Shown piece after piece: positions 36,091-45,644 of a stretch of DNA of 64,000 nt. A model generated the notes under the pieces. The model did no database searches. It was not told the DNA's origin and saw only the letters and a list, made by a program, of their open reading frames with translations. The stretch's first letter is position 1; each line of letters starts with the position of its first letter. The DNA is from Spirosoma oryzae. GTDB taxonomy: Bacteria; Bacteroidota; Bacteroidia; Cytophagales; Spirosomataceae. The translations under genes were made by a program, and so were the position numbers. The DNA is taken from NCBI RefSeq assembly GCF_003002825.1, contig NZ_PVTE01000013.1, positions 1-64,000 of the forward strand. The letters are read 5' to 3'.

Positions 36091-37269
36091 ATGAGAAAGC
36101 GATTTTTACTTGGATTTTCTTTGTTAGCTAGTTTAGCCACGTACGCGCAGGATTCAACCACTACGTCGGCACCGGGGAAATTCACGTTTTCCGGTTATAT
36201 GGATACCTATTACTTCGGTAACTTCAATAATCCGAAGAGCCAGTCGAATTTGGGTTTGAGTGGGGCAGGCATTCCTGGGAACGCACGGGCGTTCGATCAG
36301 AAGGCAGGTCAGTTTGGTATCGGTCTGGTTCAGGCAAAGGCTGTCTACACCGCTGATAAAGTTGAAGCCGTGGCCGATCTGGTATTTGGCCCGTTCGCCG
36401 ATCTGGGCAATTACGGTAACAACGTGGGCTTTCTGGGCGCAGGCTCTACGGCGTTGGCCATCAAGCAGGCCTACATCACGATGAAAGCGACCCCCAAGCT
36501 TTCGTTCACGGCGGGTCAGTTCGGTACGCACATCGGCTACGAAGTCATCGACGCACCCGTCAACTACAACTATTCGCTGTCGAATCTATTCAACAATGGT
36601 CCGTTCTACCACCTTGGCCTGAAAGCGCAGTACGCGTTCAGCGACCGGGCCGCTTTGATGTTGGGCGTTGTCAACAACGTCGATAACATCTTTGACAACA
36701 ATAAAAAGAAAGGTATCATCGGCCAGTTCTTCTTTTCGCCGGTTGCGGGCTGGAACGTGTATTTGAACGGTATCTATTCGGACGAAGCCTCAAAAGATAT
36801 CACCACGACGAACAATGCCGTCGTCGTACCAGCCGACAAAGCCAACTACATGCTGTTTGACCTGACGACCACCTATCAGGTTACATCTAAATTCTTTCTT
36901 GGGCTGAATGCGGCTAAAGGTTCACAAAAAGGTGATTACCAGAATACAGGCGGTCCTGCTACGGCGCAAACGTGGGGTGGCGTAGCGGTTTATTCGAACT
37001 ACGCGTTCACCGATAAATTTGGCCTAGGCGTTCGCTACGAGAGCTTTGATAACAAAAATGGCGTACGGGCTCTGCTCGATGCCAATGGTAACGGTGCCAG
37101 CGTCAACTCGATTACGGTGACGGGCAACATTACGGCCGCTGACGGACATCTCCTGCTCAAGCCTGAACTCCGCATTGACAGCTACTCAGCCAACAAATTC
37201 GAGAAGAACGACGGCTCGCTGACGCCCTCGCAGACAACGCTGGGTATGGCCGCCATCTTCAAATTTTAA
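36091..37269 (+). CDS. outer-membrane beta-barrel porin, amt-associated
   Basis: 392 residues with signal peptide (LGFSLLASLATYAQ). Alternating beta-strand pattern throughout, opening with KFTFSGYMDTYYFGNFN and ending LGMAAIFKF with a terminal Phe, typical of outer-membrane barrels. Belongs to the porin group commonly placed upstream of ammonium transporter genes in Bacteroidota. The amt gene follows after 58 nt, so the pair may bring ammonium or small amines across both membranes, probably under nitrogen control. Confidence 0.82.
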   Translation: MRKRFLLGFSLLASLATYAQDSTTTSAPGKFTFSGYMDTYYFGNFNNPKSQSNLGLSGAGIPGNARAFDQKAGQFGIGLVQAKAVYTADKVEAVADLVFGPFADLGNYGNNVGFLGAGSTALAIKQAYITMKATPKLSFTAGQFGTHIGYEVIDAPVNYNYSLSNLFNNGPFYHLGLKAQYAFSDRAALMLGVVNNVDNIFDNNKKKGIIGQFFFSPVAGWNVYLNGIYSDEASKDITTTNNAVVVPADKANYMLFDLTTTYQVTSKFFLGLNAAKGSQKGDYQNTGGPATAQTWGGVAVYSNYAFTDKFGLGVRYESFDNKNGVRALLDANGNGASVNSITVTGNITAADGHLLLKPELRIDSYSANKFEKNDGSLTPSQTTLGMAAIFKF

Positions 37270-37327
37270 CCTACCGTTTACTTAACCTTAAACCGATTTT
37301 TAGTACAACAAAAACCAATTAATTCGT

Positions 37328-38668
37328 ATGCAAAAGCCCAATTACATTCCTCTGATTCTGCTGGGAATTGTCGCCGTGCTCGGCATCATTCCTGGTTTCA
37401 ACGGTGTGCCAACCCAAATCGTAACGGAAGGTATCAACTCCGGCGACACGGCCTGGATGCTGGTGGCAACAGCACTGGTTTTGCTGATGACCCCCGGTCT
37501 GGCGTATTTCTACGGCGGGATGGTAAACAACAAAAACGTGATCTCGACGATGCTGCAAAGCTTTATCGCGATGGGCGTAATCAGTGTTTTGTGGGTCGTG
37601 GTTGGTTACAGCCTGGCCTTCGGTACGAGTATCGGTGGCTTTGTCGGTAATCCGATGGATCACTTCATGTTTAAAGGGGTACTCGACGGTAAGCCCTGGT
37701 CACTGGCTCCCACGATCCCGCTGGTTGTATTTGCCTTCTTCCAATTGAAGTTCGCCGTTATCACCCCGGCGCTGGTAACGGGTTCGATGGCAGAGCGTAT
37801 CAACTTCCGTTCGTACGTACTGTTCATGATCTTGTTCAGCCTGCTCGTATACGCTCCGCTGGCGCACATGACCTGGCATCCAGAAGGTATTCTGTTCAAG
37901 CTGGGTGTGCTTGATTTCGCGGGCGGTACGGTCGTCCACATGTCGGCTGGCTGGGCTGCACTGGCTGGTGCGCTGTATCTGAAGCGCCGGAAGTCGCACC
38001 TCGAATCGAGCTACTTCCCACCCGCAAACATTCCATTCGTACTGCTTGGCACGGGCCTGCTGTGGTTTGGCTGGTTTGGTTTCAACGCTGGTTCGGCGGT
38101 ATCGGCATCGGCCCTGGCTGCTTCGGCATTCGCTACCACGAACACGGCTGCGGCTGCGGCTGGTCTGGGCTGGGTACTGTTTGATGCGGCTAAAGGCAAG
38201 AAAGTATCGGCGCTGGGCTTCTGTATTGGTGCTGTCGTAGGGCTGGTTGCTATTACACCGGCGGCTGGTTTCGTTACGATTCCCACGGCAATCTTCATCG
38301 GTACGGTAGCATCGATCGTGTCGAACTACATTGCTCACCTGCGTACGAAATCGACGCTGGACGATACGCTGGACGTGTTTCCCTGCCACGGTGTTGGCGG
38401 TATGGTTGGTATGGTTATGACCGGCATCTTCGCAAGCCGCGCCGTAAACTCGGCCGTTGCTGAAGGCAGCGAAGGCCTGGCCTTCGGTCAGACCGACCTG
38501 TTCATCAACCACATGATTGCGCTGGTTGGCGTATCGGCCTTTGCCTTTATCATGTCGTTCGTTCTGCTGAAAGTTACGGATCTGATCCTGCCCCTGCGCG
38601 TATCGGAAGAAGACGAGCAGTCGGGTCTGGATGTCAGCCAGCACGACGAGTTCCTGATTGAAGCTTAA
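37328..38668 (+). CDS. amt: ammonium transporter Amt
   Basis: 446 residues, about 11-12 membrane helices. Contains the Amt signature region (DFAGGTVVHMSAGWAALAGA, with the first pore His) and the second pore His in FPCHGVGGMVGMVMTGIFAS. Conducts NH3/NH4+ across the inner membrane. No glnK/P-II gene follows in this window, unusual compared with many amt loci. Co-directional with the porin gene. Confidence 0.96.
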   Translation: MQKPNYIPLILLGIVAVLGIIPGFNGVPTQIVTEGINSGDTAWMLVATALVLLMTPGLAYFYGGMVNNKNVISTMLQSFIAMGVISVLWVVVGYSLAFGTSIGGFVGNPMDHFMFKGVLDGKPWSLAPTIPLVVFAFFQLKFAVITPALVTGSMAERINFRSYVLFMILFSLLVYAPLAHMTWHPEGILFKLGVLDFAGGTVVHMSAGWAALAGALYLKRRKSHLESSYFPPANIPFVLLGTGLLWFGWFGFNAGSAVSASALAASAFATTNTAAAAAGLGWVLFDAAKGKKVSALGFCIGAVVGLVAITPAAGFVTIPTAIFIGTVASIVSNYIAHLRTKSTLDDTLDVFPCHGVGGMVGMVMTGIFASRAVNSAVAEGSEGLAFGQTDLFINHMIALVGVSAFAFIMSFVLLKVTDLILPLRVSEEDEQSGLDVSQHDEFLIEA

Positions 38669-38984
38669 ATCGGTTTACAGTATTCGGTTTACAGTTTACT
38701 GACAGCGACCCGCAAACCGAATACGGAATACCGTGAATTGACATAACGACAGACCCACAGGTACTCTGTCTGGCCGAATCGACCGGCAGCTTTACTGTGG
38801 TTTTGTTGTACTCATGGAGCCGCTCCCACTTGGGAGCGGTTTCCTATTTTATACAGGTCCCGACAAGGCGGTTTCCGACAACATCTTTGCGTCGAACCGT
38901 CAGGTTAATTGTAATTGTTTAGCCGCTGACGCAGCCCGACATCGGACCGCCGAAGCGGCAAGGGTGCTGTCGGAGACACCGTAA
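38669..38984. other. 316-bp gap with repeat copies and terminator
   Basis: No gene seen. It holds two copies of the cggtttacagt repeat (38671-38700, inverted relic 38717-38737), the amt terminator at about 38819, and further unassigned sequence with the direct string tgtcgga/ccgaca near 38875 and 38970. Confidence 0.5.
38819..38855 (+). terminator. stem-loop terminator downstream of amt
   Basis: ccgctccca and tgggagcgg pair around a short loop, followed by tttcctatttt. It is 150 nt after the amt stop. Confidence 0.6.
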
Positions 38985-40475
38985 CTACAGCCGGTTCTTC
39001 TTCCAGTTGCTTCGCTGAACGGTGACAGGCTGACTCGCGCTACTAGCGGGTTTGTCGTTGGTCAGGAGCCAGGCCGACAGAACGGCGGCTAGTTGTGCTT
39101 CGTCAGAGTTGGTGGGGGGCGTTAGCTTGTCGGGTGTGAAATACTTGCTGACGAAGCCCGTATCGAACTGACCGGAGCGAAAAGCTTCGTGTTCCATCAC
39201 AAACCGGCCAAACGATAGTGTCGTCTGCACCCCCGCGATCTGGTATTCGTCGATGGCCCGGATCATTTTCTCGATGGCTTCCTCGCGGGAGTCGCCGTAC
39301 GTGACAAGCTTGGCGATCATCGGGTCGTAATAGATCGGAATAGCCATGCCTTGTTCAAACCCATCATCGACCCGAACCCCGTTTCCCTGCGGACGAACGT
39401 AAGTATCGAGCGTACCCACGTCGGGCAGGAAATTATTGGCTGGGTCTTCGGCGTACACCCGCAGTTCGAGCGCATGCCCGTTGATGCGTAGTTCATCCTG
39501 CCGAAGAGTGAGGGGCTTTCCTTCGGCAATCCAGATCATCTGCTTCACCAGATCGACACCCGTAATCAGCTCCGTGACGGGGTGTTCGACCTGAAGCCGG
39601 GTGTTCATCTCCAGAAAATAAAAATCGAGGTTGTCGTTGACGATGAACTCGACCGTACCCGCCCCGTAGTAACCACAGGCGCGGGCAACGTCGACGGCAG
39701 CCCGACCCATCGCATCGCGGATTTCCGGCGTCAGGATGGCCGATGGCGCTTCTTCAACGACTTTCTGGTGACGGCGTTGTACCGAACATTCGCGTTCGAA
39801 CAGGTGGATGATGTTGCCATGCTGATCACCCAGCACCTGAATCTCGACGTGGTGGGGTGAGGTGACGTATTTCTCGATAAAGACCGATCCATCGCCGAAC
39901 GCCGACTGGGCTTCGCTTACCGCCCGGTCCATCTGCTCATCGAATTCGGCTTCGTTTTCGACCACACGCATGCCTTTCCCACCGCCCCCGGCCGACGCCT
40001 TAATCAATACGGGGTAACCGATGCGGGCCGAAATGACTTTCGCTTCAGTACGGTCGGTGATGGCGGAGGGCGTACCGGGCACCATTGGAATATTGTAGTC
40101 GGCAACGGCCGCTTTAGCCGCCAGTTTGCTACCCATAATCTCGATGGCTTCCGGCGAGGGGCCAACGAAGATCAGTCCGGCATCGCGCACCTGACTGGCG
40201 AAGCTGGCGTTTTCCGACAGAAAGCCGTAGCCGGGGTGGATGGCGTCGACATTCAGTTGCTTGCAGACGTCGATGATTACGTCGGCCCGCAGGTAGGATT
40301 CAGATGATGGGGCCGGGCCTACGCAGACCGCTTCGTCGGCGTAGCGAACGTGCAGCGCCTGACGGTCGGCTTCGGAATAGATAGCAACGGTACGAATACC
40401 CATCTCGCGGGCCGTACGCATGATCCGGAGCGCAATTTCGCCCCGGTTGGCAACGAGTAATTTCTTGATAGTCAT
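38985..40475 (-). CDS. accC: biotin carboxylase
   Basis: About 496 residues from MTIKKLLVANRGEIALRI, the invariant start of biotin carboxylases; 31 hydrophobic upstream codons are excluded. Contains GYGFLSENASFA, the ATP-grasp glycine loop KASAGGGGKGMRVV, FIEKYV..HHVEIQVLGD, and NTRLQVEHPVTE. C-terminal tail longer than E. coli AccC and ending in SNWKKNRL, typical of Bacteroidota subunits that may serve propionyl-CoA carboxylase as well as acetyl-CoA carboxylase. No BCCP or carboxyltransferase gene adjoins. Divergent from the SPT-like gene. Confidence 0.92.
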   Translation of the reverse strand: MTIKKLLVANRGEIALRIMRTAREMGIRTVAIYSEADRQALHVRYADEAVCVGPAPSSESYLRADVIIDVCKQLNVDAIHPGYGFLSENASFASQVRDAGLIFVGPSPEAIEIMGSKLAAKAAVADYNIPMVPGTPSAITDRTEAKVISARIGYPVLIKASAGGGGKGMRVVENEAEFDEQMDRAVSEAQSAFGDGSVFIEKYVTSPHHVEIQVLGDQHGNIIHLFERECSVQRRHQKVVEEAPSAILTPEIRDAMGRAAVDVARACGYYGAGTVEFIVNDNLDFYFLEMNTRLQVEHPVTELITGVDLVKQMIWIAEGKPLTLRQDELRINGHALELRVYAEDPANNFLPDVGTLDTYVRPQGNGVRVDDGFEQGMAIPIYYDPMIAKLVTYGDSREEAIEKMIRAIDEYQIAGVQTTLSFGRFVMEHEAFRSGQFDTGFVSKYFTPDKLTPPTNSDEAQLAAVLSAWLLTNDKPASSASQPVTVQRSNWKKNRL

Positions 40476-40688
40476 TGATGGAAGGGGAGGAAAGAAGAAA
40501 GAGACAAGACAAAAAAGCAGGAAAAAATTGGTTACGGCACAAGGATAAAGCAGCACAAGGCCGATCAATCAGCAACTAGATTCAGGTATACCGTCTTGCT
40601 TCTTATGTCTTTCCTCTTTTTTCTGTCAAAGCACCAATATGCCTATTTTATGGCAAAAGGACTGTAGAATTGAATTTTACCCCGCAGT

Positions 40689-40719
40689 TTTGGCCTACCG
40701 AAACTAACGTGTATTTTTG
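40689..40719 (+). promoter_or_regulatory. promoter of SPT-like gene
   Basis: TTTG (40689-40692), exactly 19-nt spacer, TATTTTTG (40712-40719): full Bacteroidota consensus, 50 nt before the GTG start. Confidence 0.82.
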
Positions 40720-40769
40720 CACTCACTTCGATGAAAACAGGGGTTTAGCCCCTATAACCATAGAAAAAA

Positions 40770-42074
40770 GTGGATTTATTTGAGAAACTACGCAACAACC
40801 TGGGCCCGATCGGTTCTCCCGCCCGTGACTTCAATGGACACCACTATTTTGCCTTTCCCAAGCTGGAAGGTGAATTAGGTCCGCACATGCGCTTTCAGGG
40901 GAAAGACGTACTCAACTGGAGCCTGAACAATTACCTGGGTCTGGGTAACCACCCTGACATCCGCAAAGCGGATGCTGATGCTGCCGCTGAGTGGGGACTG
41001 GCCTATCCGATGGGTGCTCGTATGATGTCGGGTAACTCAGATCTACACGAGCAATTCGAGAAAGAACTGGCCCAGTTTGTCGGCAAAGAAGATTCGTTTC
41101 TGCTGAACTACGGGTATCAGGGCGTTATGTCGGCCATCGAAGCGATTGTCGATCACCGCGACGTAATCGTGTATGATGCTGAATGTCATGCCTGCCTGAT
41201 CGACGGAATCCGGCTGCACAAGGCCAAAATGGGTGAATACTACAAATTCAACCACAACGACATGGCCAGCCTGGAGAAGAACCTGCAGCGGGCTACCAAA
41301 CTGGCCAACGAAAAAGGCGGTGCCATTCTGGTCATTACCGAAGGCGTATTCGGTATGTCGGGTAAAGTGGGTAGCCTAGACGAGATCGTTGCCCTGAAAG
41401 AAAAGTACGACTTCAAACTCCTGGTCGACGACGCACACGGCTTCGGCACGATGGGCCCAACGGGGGCGGGTGTCGGCGAAATGCTCGGTTGCCAGGATGG
41501 TATCGATCTGTACTTCTCGACCTTCGCAAAGTCGATGGCGGCTATCGGTGCGTTTATCGCCGGTGACCACGACATCATCATGTACCTGAAATACAACATG
41601 CGGTCGCAGACGTATGCGAAAGCCCTGCCCATGCCGTATGTAGTGGGCGGACTGAAGCGGCTGGAGATGATCCGCAACTCGTCGGAGTTCCGCGATAAGC
41701 TGTGGACGAATGTGCGGGCGCTGCAAAGCGGTCTGCGTGAGCGTGGCTTCAACATTGGCGACACGACCTCGCCCGTAACGCCGGTACTGCTGCAAAACAT
41801 TCAGGGCGGTATCCCGGAGATCACCGGTATCATCCGCGACCTGCGCGAAAACCTCGGTATCTTCTGTTCGATCGTGGTTTATCCCGTAGTACCGAAGGAA
41901 ATCGTCATGCTGCGTATCATCCCAACGGCGGCTCACACCCTCGACGACGTACAGCGCACACTGGAAGCGTTCTCGCAGGTAGCCGAAAAAATTAAAGATG
42001 GTACATACCGGGGAAAAGGGCCGGTTGTTAGCCCTAAAGAACTGGAAGTTTCGGCCGAATCAGCCGCTGAATAG
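40770..42074 (+). CDS. PLP-dependent alpha-oxoamine synthase family (serine palmitoyltransferase-like)
   Basis: 434 residues from a GTG start. Alpha-oxoamine synthase fold: NWSLNNYLGLGNHPDIR, GARMMSGNSDLHEQFEKELAQFVGK, DDAHGFGTMGPTGAGVGE and the PLP-Schiff-base Lys254 in FSTFAKSMAAIGAFIAG. Family members condense an amino acid with an acyl-CoA; Cytophagales make sphingolipids, so condensation of serine with acyl-CoA is the favoured role, with KBL- or AONS-type activity as alternatives. Has its own consensus promoter. Confidence 0.85.
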   Translation: MDLFEKLRNNLGPIGSPARDFNGHHYFAFPKLEGELGPHMRFQGKDVLNWSLNNYLGLGNHPDIRKADADAAAEWGLAYPMGARMMSGNSDLHEQFEKELAQFVGKEDSFLLNYGYQGVMSAIEAIVDHRDVIVYDAECHACLIDGIRLHKAKMGEYYKFNHNDMASLEKNLQRATKLANEKGGAILVITEGVFGMSGKVGSLDEIVALKEKYDFKLLVDDAHGFGTMGPTGAGVGEMLGCQDGIDLYFSTFAKSMAAIGAFIAGDHDIIMYLKYNMRSQTYAKALPMPYVVGGLKRLEMIRNSSEFRDKLWTNVRALQSGLRERGFNIGDTTSPVTPVLLQNIQGGIPEITGIIRDLRENLGIFCSIVVYPVVPKEIVMLRIIPTAAHTLDDVQRTLEAFSQVAEKIKDGTYRGKGPVVSPKELEVSAESAAE

Positions 42075-42214
42075 GGTTTTTAGTTCAAAATTGTATTTTT
42101 CGACTAAAATTTTGTCGCGTCTATTGCGCTGTATGGGAGAATGACTAAATTTCCGCCAAAACCGCATTTTTAGCGGAATTTGGGCTTTTTTCACTTAACC
42201 CCATCCAACGCGCT

Positions 42215-42400
42215 ATGTCACGTTTCGACGAAGTAAAAAATTTGGTAATGTCGCTCGAAGGCGATTTTGAGAAGTTCTACGACAAGAAAAATCAGGCCGC
42301 TGGAACCCGTGTTCGCAAAGGAATGCAGGATCTGAAAACACTGGCTCAAACGATTCGCGCAGAAGTTCAGGATACCAAAAACAGCGCCGACAAAGAATAG
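42215..42400 (+). CDS. Hc1-like histone H1-type protein
   Basis: 61 residues: MSRFDEVKNLVMSLEGDFEKFYDKKNQAAGTRVRKGMQDLKTL... This is the helical N-terminal part of Chlamydia-type Hc1 proteins found across Cytophagales. Nearly all helix with many Lys/Glu pairs; lacks the long Lys/Ala tail of chlamydial Hc1, so a nucleoid role is plausible but not proven. Flanked by a strong terminator. Confidence 0.85.
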   Translation: MSRFDEVKNLVMSLEGDFEKFYDKKNQAAGTRVRKGMQDLKTLAQTIRAEVQDTKNSADKE

Positions 42401-42419
42401 TTGTCAGCCTTTTTGTAAC

Positions 42420-42462
42420 GAAGGCCCCCATTGACCGTTGTGTCGATGGGGGCCTTCGTTTT
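42420..42462. terminator. bidirectional terminator (Hc1 / MaoC)
   Basis: 12-bp perfect stem gaaggcccccat/atgggggccttc followed by gtttta; lies between convergent genes. Confidence 0.82.
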
Positions 42463-42477
42463 ATACAGCCGTGCGTA

Positions 42478-42891
42478 TCAGATCTTTTCGCGGTGCATCA
42501 GCGTCGCAACACCGCGCGTCGCGACCTTTCCCGTCTGGGCGTCGCGTAGCTCCCCCATAATCTCGGCGGTGTGCTTGTCGGGGTTGGTGCTTTTCACCGT
42601 GAACACGGCCTCGTAATCAGTATCGACAAACATGGGTCGCAGAAATTCCAGCGTCTGGCCCAGATAAACCGACCCGTAGCCCGGAAACTCAGTGCCCAGC
42701 ACTTTCGTGAAAATACTGGCTCCAAGCATGCCGTGGATGATCGGGCGTTTGAAGGGCGTTTGCGCGGCAAAATCAGCGTCGAGATGGAGCGGGTTGTTGT
42801 CGCCGGTAACGCGGGCAAAATCGATTACGTCGGCCTGCGAAAAGCGGAAGGGGTAGCGGTAAACGGCATTCAGGGCAAAATCGGGAAGCAT
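42478..42891 (-). CDS. MaoC-like (R)-specific enoyl-CoA hydratase
   Basis: About 137 residues from MLPDFALNAVYRYPF; the 13 upstream codons (from 42930) come from an intergenic repeat and are dropped. Hot-dog fold with the hydratase motif: FARVTGDNNPLHLDADFA carries the catalytic Asp/His pair, and FKRPIIHGMLGASIF the second block. Hydrates trans-2-enoyl-CoA to (R)-3-hydroxyacyl-CoA. No PHA genes nearby; probably a fatty-acid side role. Confidence 0.88.
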   Translation of the reverse strand: MLPDFALNAVYRYPFRFSQADVIDFARVTGDNNPLHLDADFAAQTPFKRPIIHGMLGASIFTKVLGTEFPGYGSVYLGQTLEFLRPMFVDTDYEAVFTVKSTNPDKHTAEIMGELRDAQTGKVATRGVATLMHREKI

Positions 42892-42897
42892 AATCGG

Positions 42898-43090
42898 TAT
42901 ATAGTTTTCGGTTTTCAGTTTACGGTCCAAAACAGCACCGCGACCGTTTTAGGGATTTTCGATCCGGTTACGGTCAATTTCAGGGCACAGTTTACGGCGA
43001 AAGATTGGTCACTGCAACTCTCGGTCGTAAGTGAATCCGTACGGAATGATGGCTGTATACCGGAAGCGGAAAATCGTAAACCGTAAACTT
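42898..43090. repeat. cggttttcagtttacggt repeat pair
   Basis: Copies at about 42902-42930 (agttttcggttttcagttta and following) and in reverse at about 43069-43090 (aaatcgtaaaccgtaaac). Same family at 38.67, 51.16, 51.31, 53.46 and 53.54 kb. Confidence 0.7.
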
Positions 43091-43105
43091 TATACCCGCA
43101 TAGCG

Positions 43106-43113
43106 TAGCTTTG
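43106..43113 (+). promoter_or_regulatory. -7 element close to the acyltransferase start
   Basis: TAGCTTTG fits TAnnTTTG and ends 8 nt before the ATG at 43122, suggesting a very short or absent leader. No matching -33. Confidence 0.45.
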
Positions 43114-43121
43114 CGTCGTTT

Positions 43122-44345
43122 ATGGGACATCTCTTTGGTTTATCGGCGGGCAAACGCGTGTTTGGGCTGGACGTCATGCGGGCACTGGCGATCCTGATTG
43201 TCGTTGACGCTCACTCGACGGTGGCACTCAAGGAATATTACGACGGCGCGTTCTGGCATCACCTGCTGCCTGATGGGGTCGAGTTGTTTTTCGTGCTGAG
43301 TGGCTTCCTGATTGGCGGGATACTGATTCGCACATACGAGAAAAACGGTCGTTTCGACGGGGGGCTGTTGCTCAATTTCTGGACGCGCCGGTGGTTCCGT
43401 ACCCTACCCAACTACTACCTCGTGCTGACAGGACTGATCGCACTGGCCGTGGGACGAGCCTGGCGCAGCGGCCTGCATCATTCGCTACCGGCCAAAGGTG
43501 AATTGATTAAGTACTACCTGTTTCTGCAAAACTTTGCCCGCTACGTTCCCGACTTCTTTCCCGAAACCTGGAGTCTGGCCATCGAAGAATGGTCGTACAT
43601 TACCCTGCCGCTGATTTTGTGGGTGTTGCATGTACTAACGGCTGCCCGGTGGCCCCGGCAGCGAATCGTATTGAGCGCCATTTTACTGATCATTGTTGGT
43701 ACCAATGTCGGCCGGCTCGTCGCGGCCGTGCTGACGCCCATTTCGGAGGGGGAGCTAGGCTTTCGGGGCATCGTCGTTACCCGGCTCGATGCTATCTCCT
43801 ACGGGGTGCTGGCGGCTTACGTCAAGCACTACTTTCCCGCGTTCTGGACCAACGACCGCACCCGCAGTCGGCTGGCTATTGTCGGTCTGGCGCTGATCGT
43901 GCTCACGTCGTTTACGGCCTCGATTGTTATTCTGAAGTACTACGTGCAGGCTGGCATTTATCCGGCCTACGTATTCTATAAGCGAACGTTCTATTTCCCC
44001 GTCATCGGCCTGAGCATGGCGCTGGTTGTGCCGTACATGGATGGCTGGCGGACAGCGACGGGTTTGTGGGCGCGCTTCGGTATCGCCCGCCTGATTACGC
44101 ATATCAGCCTGATTTCGTACTCGATGTACCTGCTCAACCTGACGCCCATTATGCTGACCCTGCTGGAACGATTTCCAACGACGTCGGCAGCCGTGGGCTG
44201 GACGAAAGTCGGCGTGTTCTGGGGACTGACGATGGTCCTGTCGACACTGTTGTTTGCTTACTTCGAAAAACCCGTGACGGAACTCCGCGAGCGGCTGTCG
44301 AAGAAAGAACCGACGCTGCTGACCAACGAACCCGTTGACCGGTAA
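43122..44345 (+). CDS. acyltransferase 3 family membrane protein
   Basis: 407 residues, about ten membrane helices. Opening FGLDVMRALAILIVVDAHS and FFVLSGFLIGGILIRTY are characteristic of acyltransferase-3 (OafA/NodX-like) O-acyltransferases, with the presumed catalytic His in VVDAHS. It would acetylate or acylate surface sugars. No polysaccharide cluster adjoins, so the acceptor is unknown. Confidence 0.88.
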   Translation: MGHLFGLSAGKRVFGLDVMRALAILIVVDAHSTVALKEYYDGAFWHHLLPDGVELFFVLSGFLIGGILIRTYEKNGRFDGGLLLNFWTRRWFRTLPNYYLVLTGLIALAVGRAWRSGLHHSLPAKGELIKYYLFLQNFARYVPDFFPETWSLAIEEWSYITLPLILWVLHVLTAARWPRQRIVLSAILLIIVGTNVGRLVAAVLTPISEGELGFRGIVVTRLDAISYGVLAAYVKHYFPAFWTNDRTRSRLAIVGLALIVLTSFTASIVILKYYVQAGIYPAYVFYKRTFYFPVIGLSMALVVPYMDGWRTATGLWARFGIARLITHISLISYSMYLLNLTPIMLTLLERFPTTSAAVGWTKVGVFWGLTMVLSTLLFAYFEKPVTELRERLSKKEPTLLTNEPVDR

Positions 44346-44369
44346 GCCTGCAATCCGCGCTGACTACCG

Positions 44370-44377
44370 TATCTTTG
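44370..44377 (+). promoter_or_regulatory. -7 element close to the RlmI-like start
   Basis: TATCTTTG matches TAnnTTTG and ends 7 nt before the ATG at 44385, suggesting a leaderless transcript. The expected -33 site reads cctg, a weak match. Confidence 0.5.
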
Positions 44378-44384
44378 CGGCTGC

Positions 44385-45596
44385 ATGAGTTATTCAAGAA
44401 TCTATTTACAGGCCGGGCGCGATGAAGCCGTCCGGCGGTTTCACCCCTGGGTCTTTTCGCGGGCGATCGGGCGGATGGAAGGCGAACTGGCCGACGGCGA
44501 CATCGTCGAGGTGTATGATCGAAAAGGGGAGTACCTCGCCACCGGGCATTACCACGACGGTAGCATTGCCGTGCGGCTGTTTTCGTTTGCCGCCACTGCT
44601 GGTGGCCCTGTCACACCGGATGTTGCGTACTGGACGGAGAAACTGACGCGAATCCGGGCGCTCCGGCAGGCAATTCTCTCGGACAGTAAAGGCGTTACCA
44701 ATTGCTACCGACTCGTTCACGGCGAAGGCGACGGCTGTACGGGACTGATCATCGATATGTATAATGGCGTGGCGGTTGTGCAGGCGCACTCGATCGGGAT
44801 GCACCGCGAACGCATGCTCATTACCGATGCGCTACGTGCTGTGTTCGGCGACGACTTGCAGGCCGTGTACGACAAAAGCGCCGAGACGTTGCCCGATCAG
44901 TACGGCGCGACCGTGCAGAACGGCTATTTGTTTGGCCGTACGCCCGTGCCGCATCCCGTACAGGAAAACGGCCATACCTTTCTGGTCGACTGGATTACGG
45001 GACAGAAAACGGGTTTTTTCCTCGATCAGCGCGACAACCGATCGTTGCTGGCGCAATACGCGCCCGGCAAAAAAGTGCTGAATGCCTTCTGTTATTCGGG
45101 GGGCTTCTCGGTCTACGCACTCAACGCAGGGGCCGAACAGGTACACTCGGTCGACGTGTCGAAAAAAGCCATCGACCTGACGAATCAGAACGTCGACGCT
45201 AACCTGGGCGATGGTGTCGACGGGGCGCAGCACGAAGCGTACGCTGATGATGTCATGCATTACCTCAAGGCGCACGATCATCAGTATGACGTCGTCGTGC
45301 TCGATCCACCGGCTTACGCGAAAAGCCTGTCGGCGCGACACCGGGCAGTGCAGGGCTACAAACGACTCAACGCCGAAGGGCTGCGCCGGGTAGCGAAGGG
45401 GGGGATTCTGTTCACCTTTTCCTGCTCGCAGGTTGTCGACCGGGAGTTGTTTTACAATACCATTGTGGCGGCTGCCATCGAAGCCGGGCGGCAGGTGCGG
45501 GTATTGCATCACCTGAGTCAGCCCGCCGACCACCCCGTCAGCTTGTTTCACCCCGAAGGCAGTTACCTCAAGGGGCTTGTCCTGTGGGTAGAGTAA
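44385..45596 (+). CDS. rlmI: RlmI-like class I rRNA methyltransferase (COG1092)
   Basis: 403 residues, close to the 396 of E. coli RlmI. N-terminal PUA-like domain (RIYLQAGRDEAVRRFHPWVFSRAI...) followed by a central and a Rossmann methyltransferase domain: VLNAFCYSGGFSVYALNAGA (SAM site), VHSVDVSKKAIDLTNQNV and DVVVLDPPAYAKS; late Cys in FTFSCSQVVDR. E. coli RlmI makes m5C1962 in 23S rRNA; the same reaction is likely but not certain. Confidence 0.85.
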   Translation: MSYSRIYLQAGRDEAVRRFHPWVFSRAIGRMEGELADGDIVEVYDRKGEYLATGHYHDGSIAVRLFSFAATAGGPVTPDVAYWTEKLTRIRALRQAILSDSKGVTNCYRLVHGEGDGCTGLIIDMYNGVAVVQAHSIGMHRERMLITDALRAVFGDDLQAVYDKSAETLPDQYGATVQNGYLFGRTPVPHPVQENGHTFLVDWITGQKTGFFLDQRDNRSLLAQYAPGKKVLNAFCYSGGFSVYALNAGAEQVHSVDVSKKAIDLTNQNVDANLGDGVDGAQHEAYADDVMHYLKAHDHQYDVVVLDPPAYAKSLSARHRAVQGYKRLNAEGLRRVAKGGILFTFSCSQVVDRELFYNTIVAAAIEAGRQVRVLHHLSQPADHPVSLFHPEGSYLKGLVLWVE

Positions 45597-45644
45597 TCCG
45601 GCACACGCTTACCTATATTCGTATGGTGATTTTTACATGACAGT

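Noticed and set aside
37700..38644. 314-residue minus-strand frame across amt
   Set aside because: Antisense to the well-conserved ammonium transporter; composition (Gln/Arg-rich) is that of a shadow frame.
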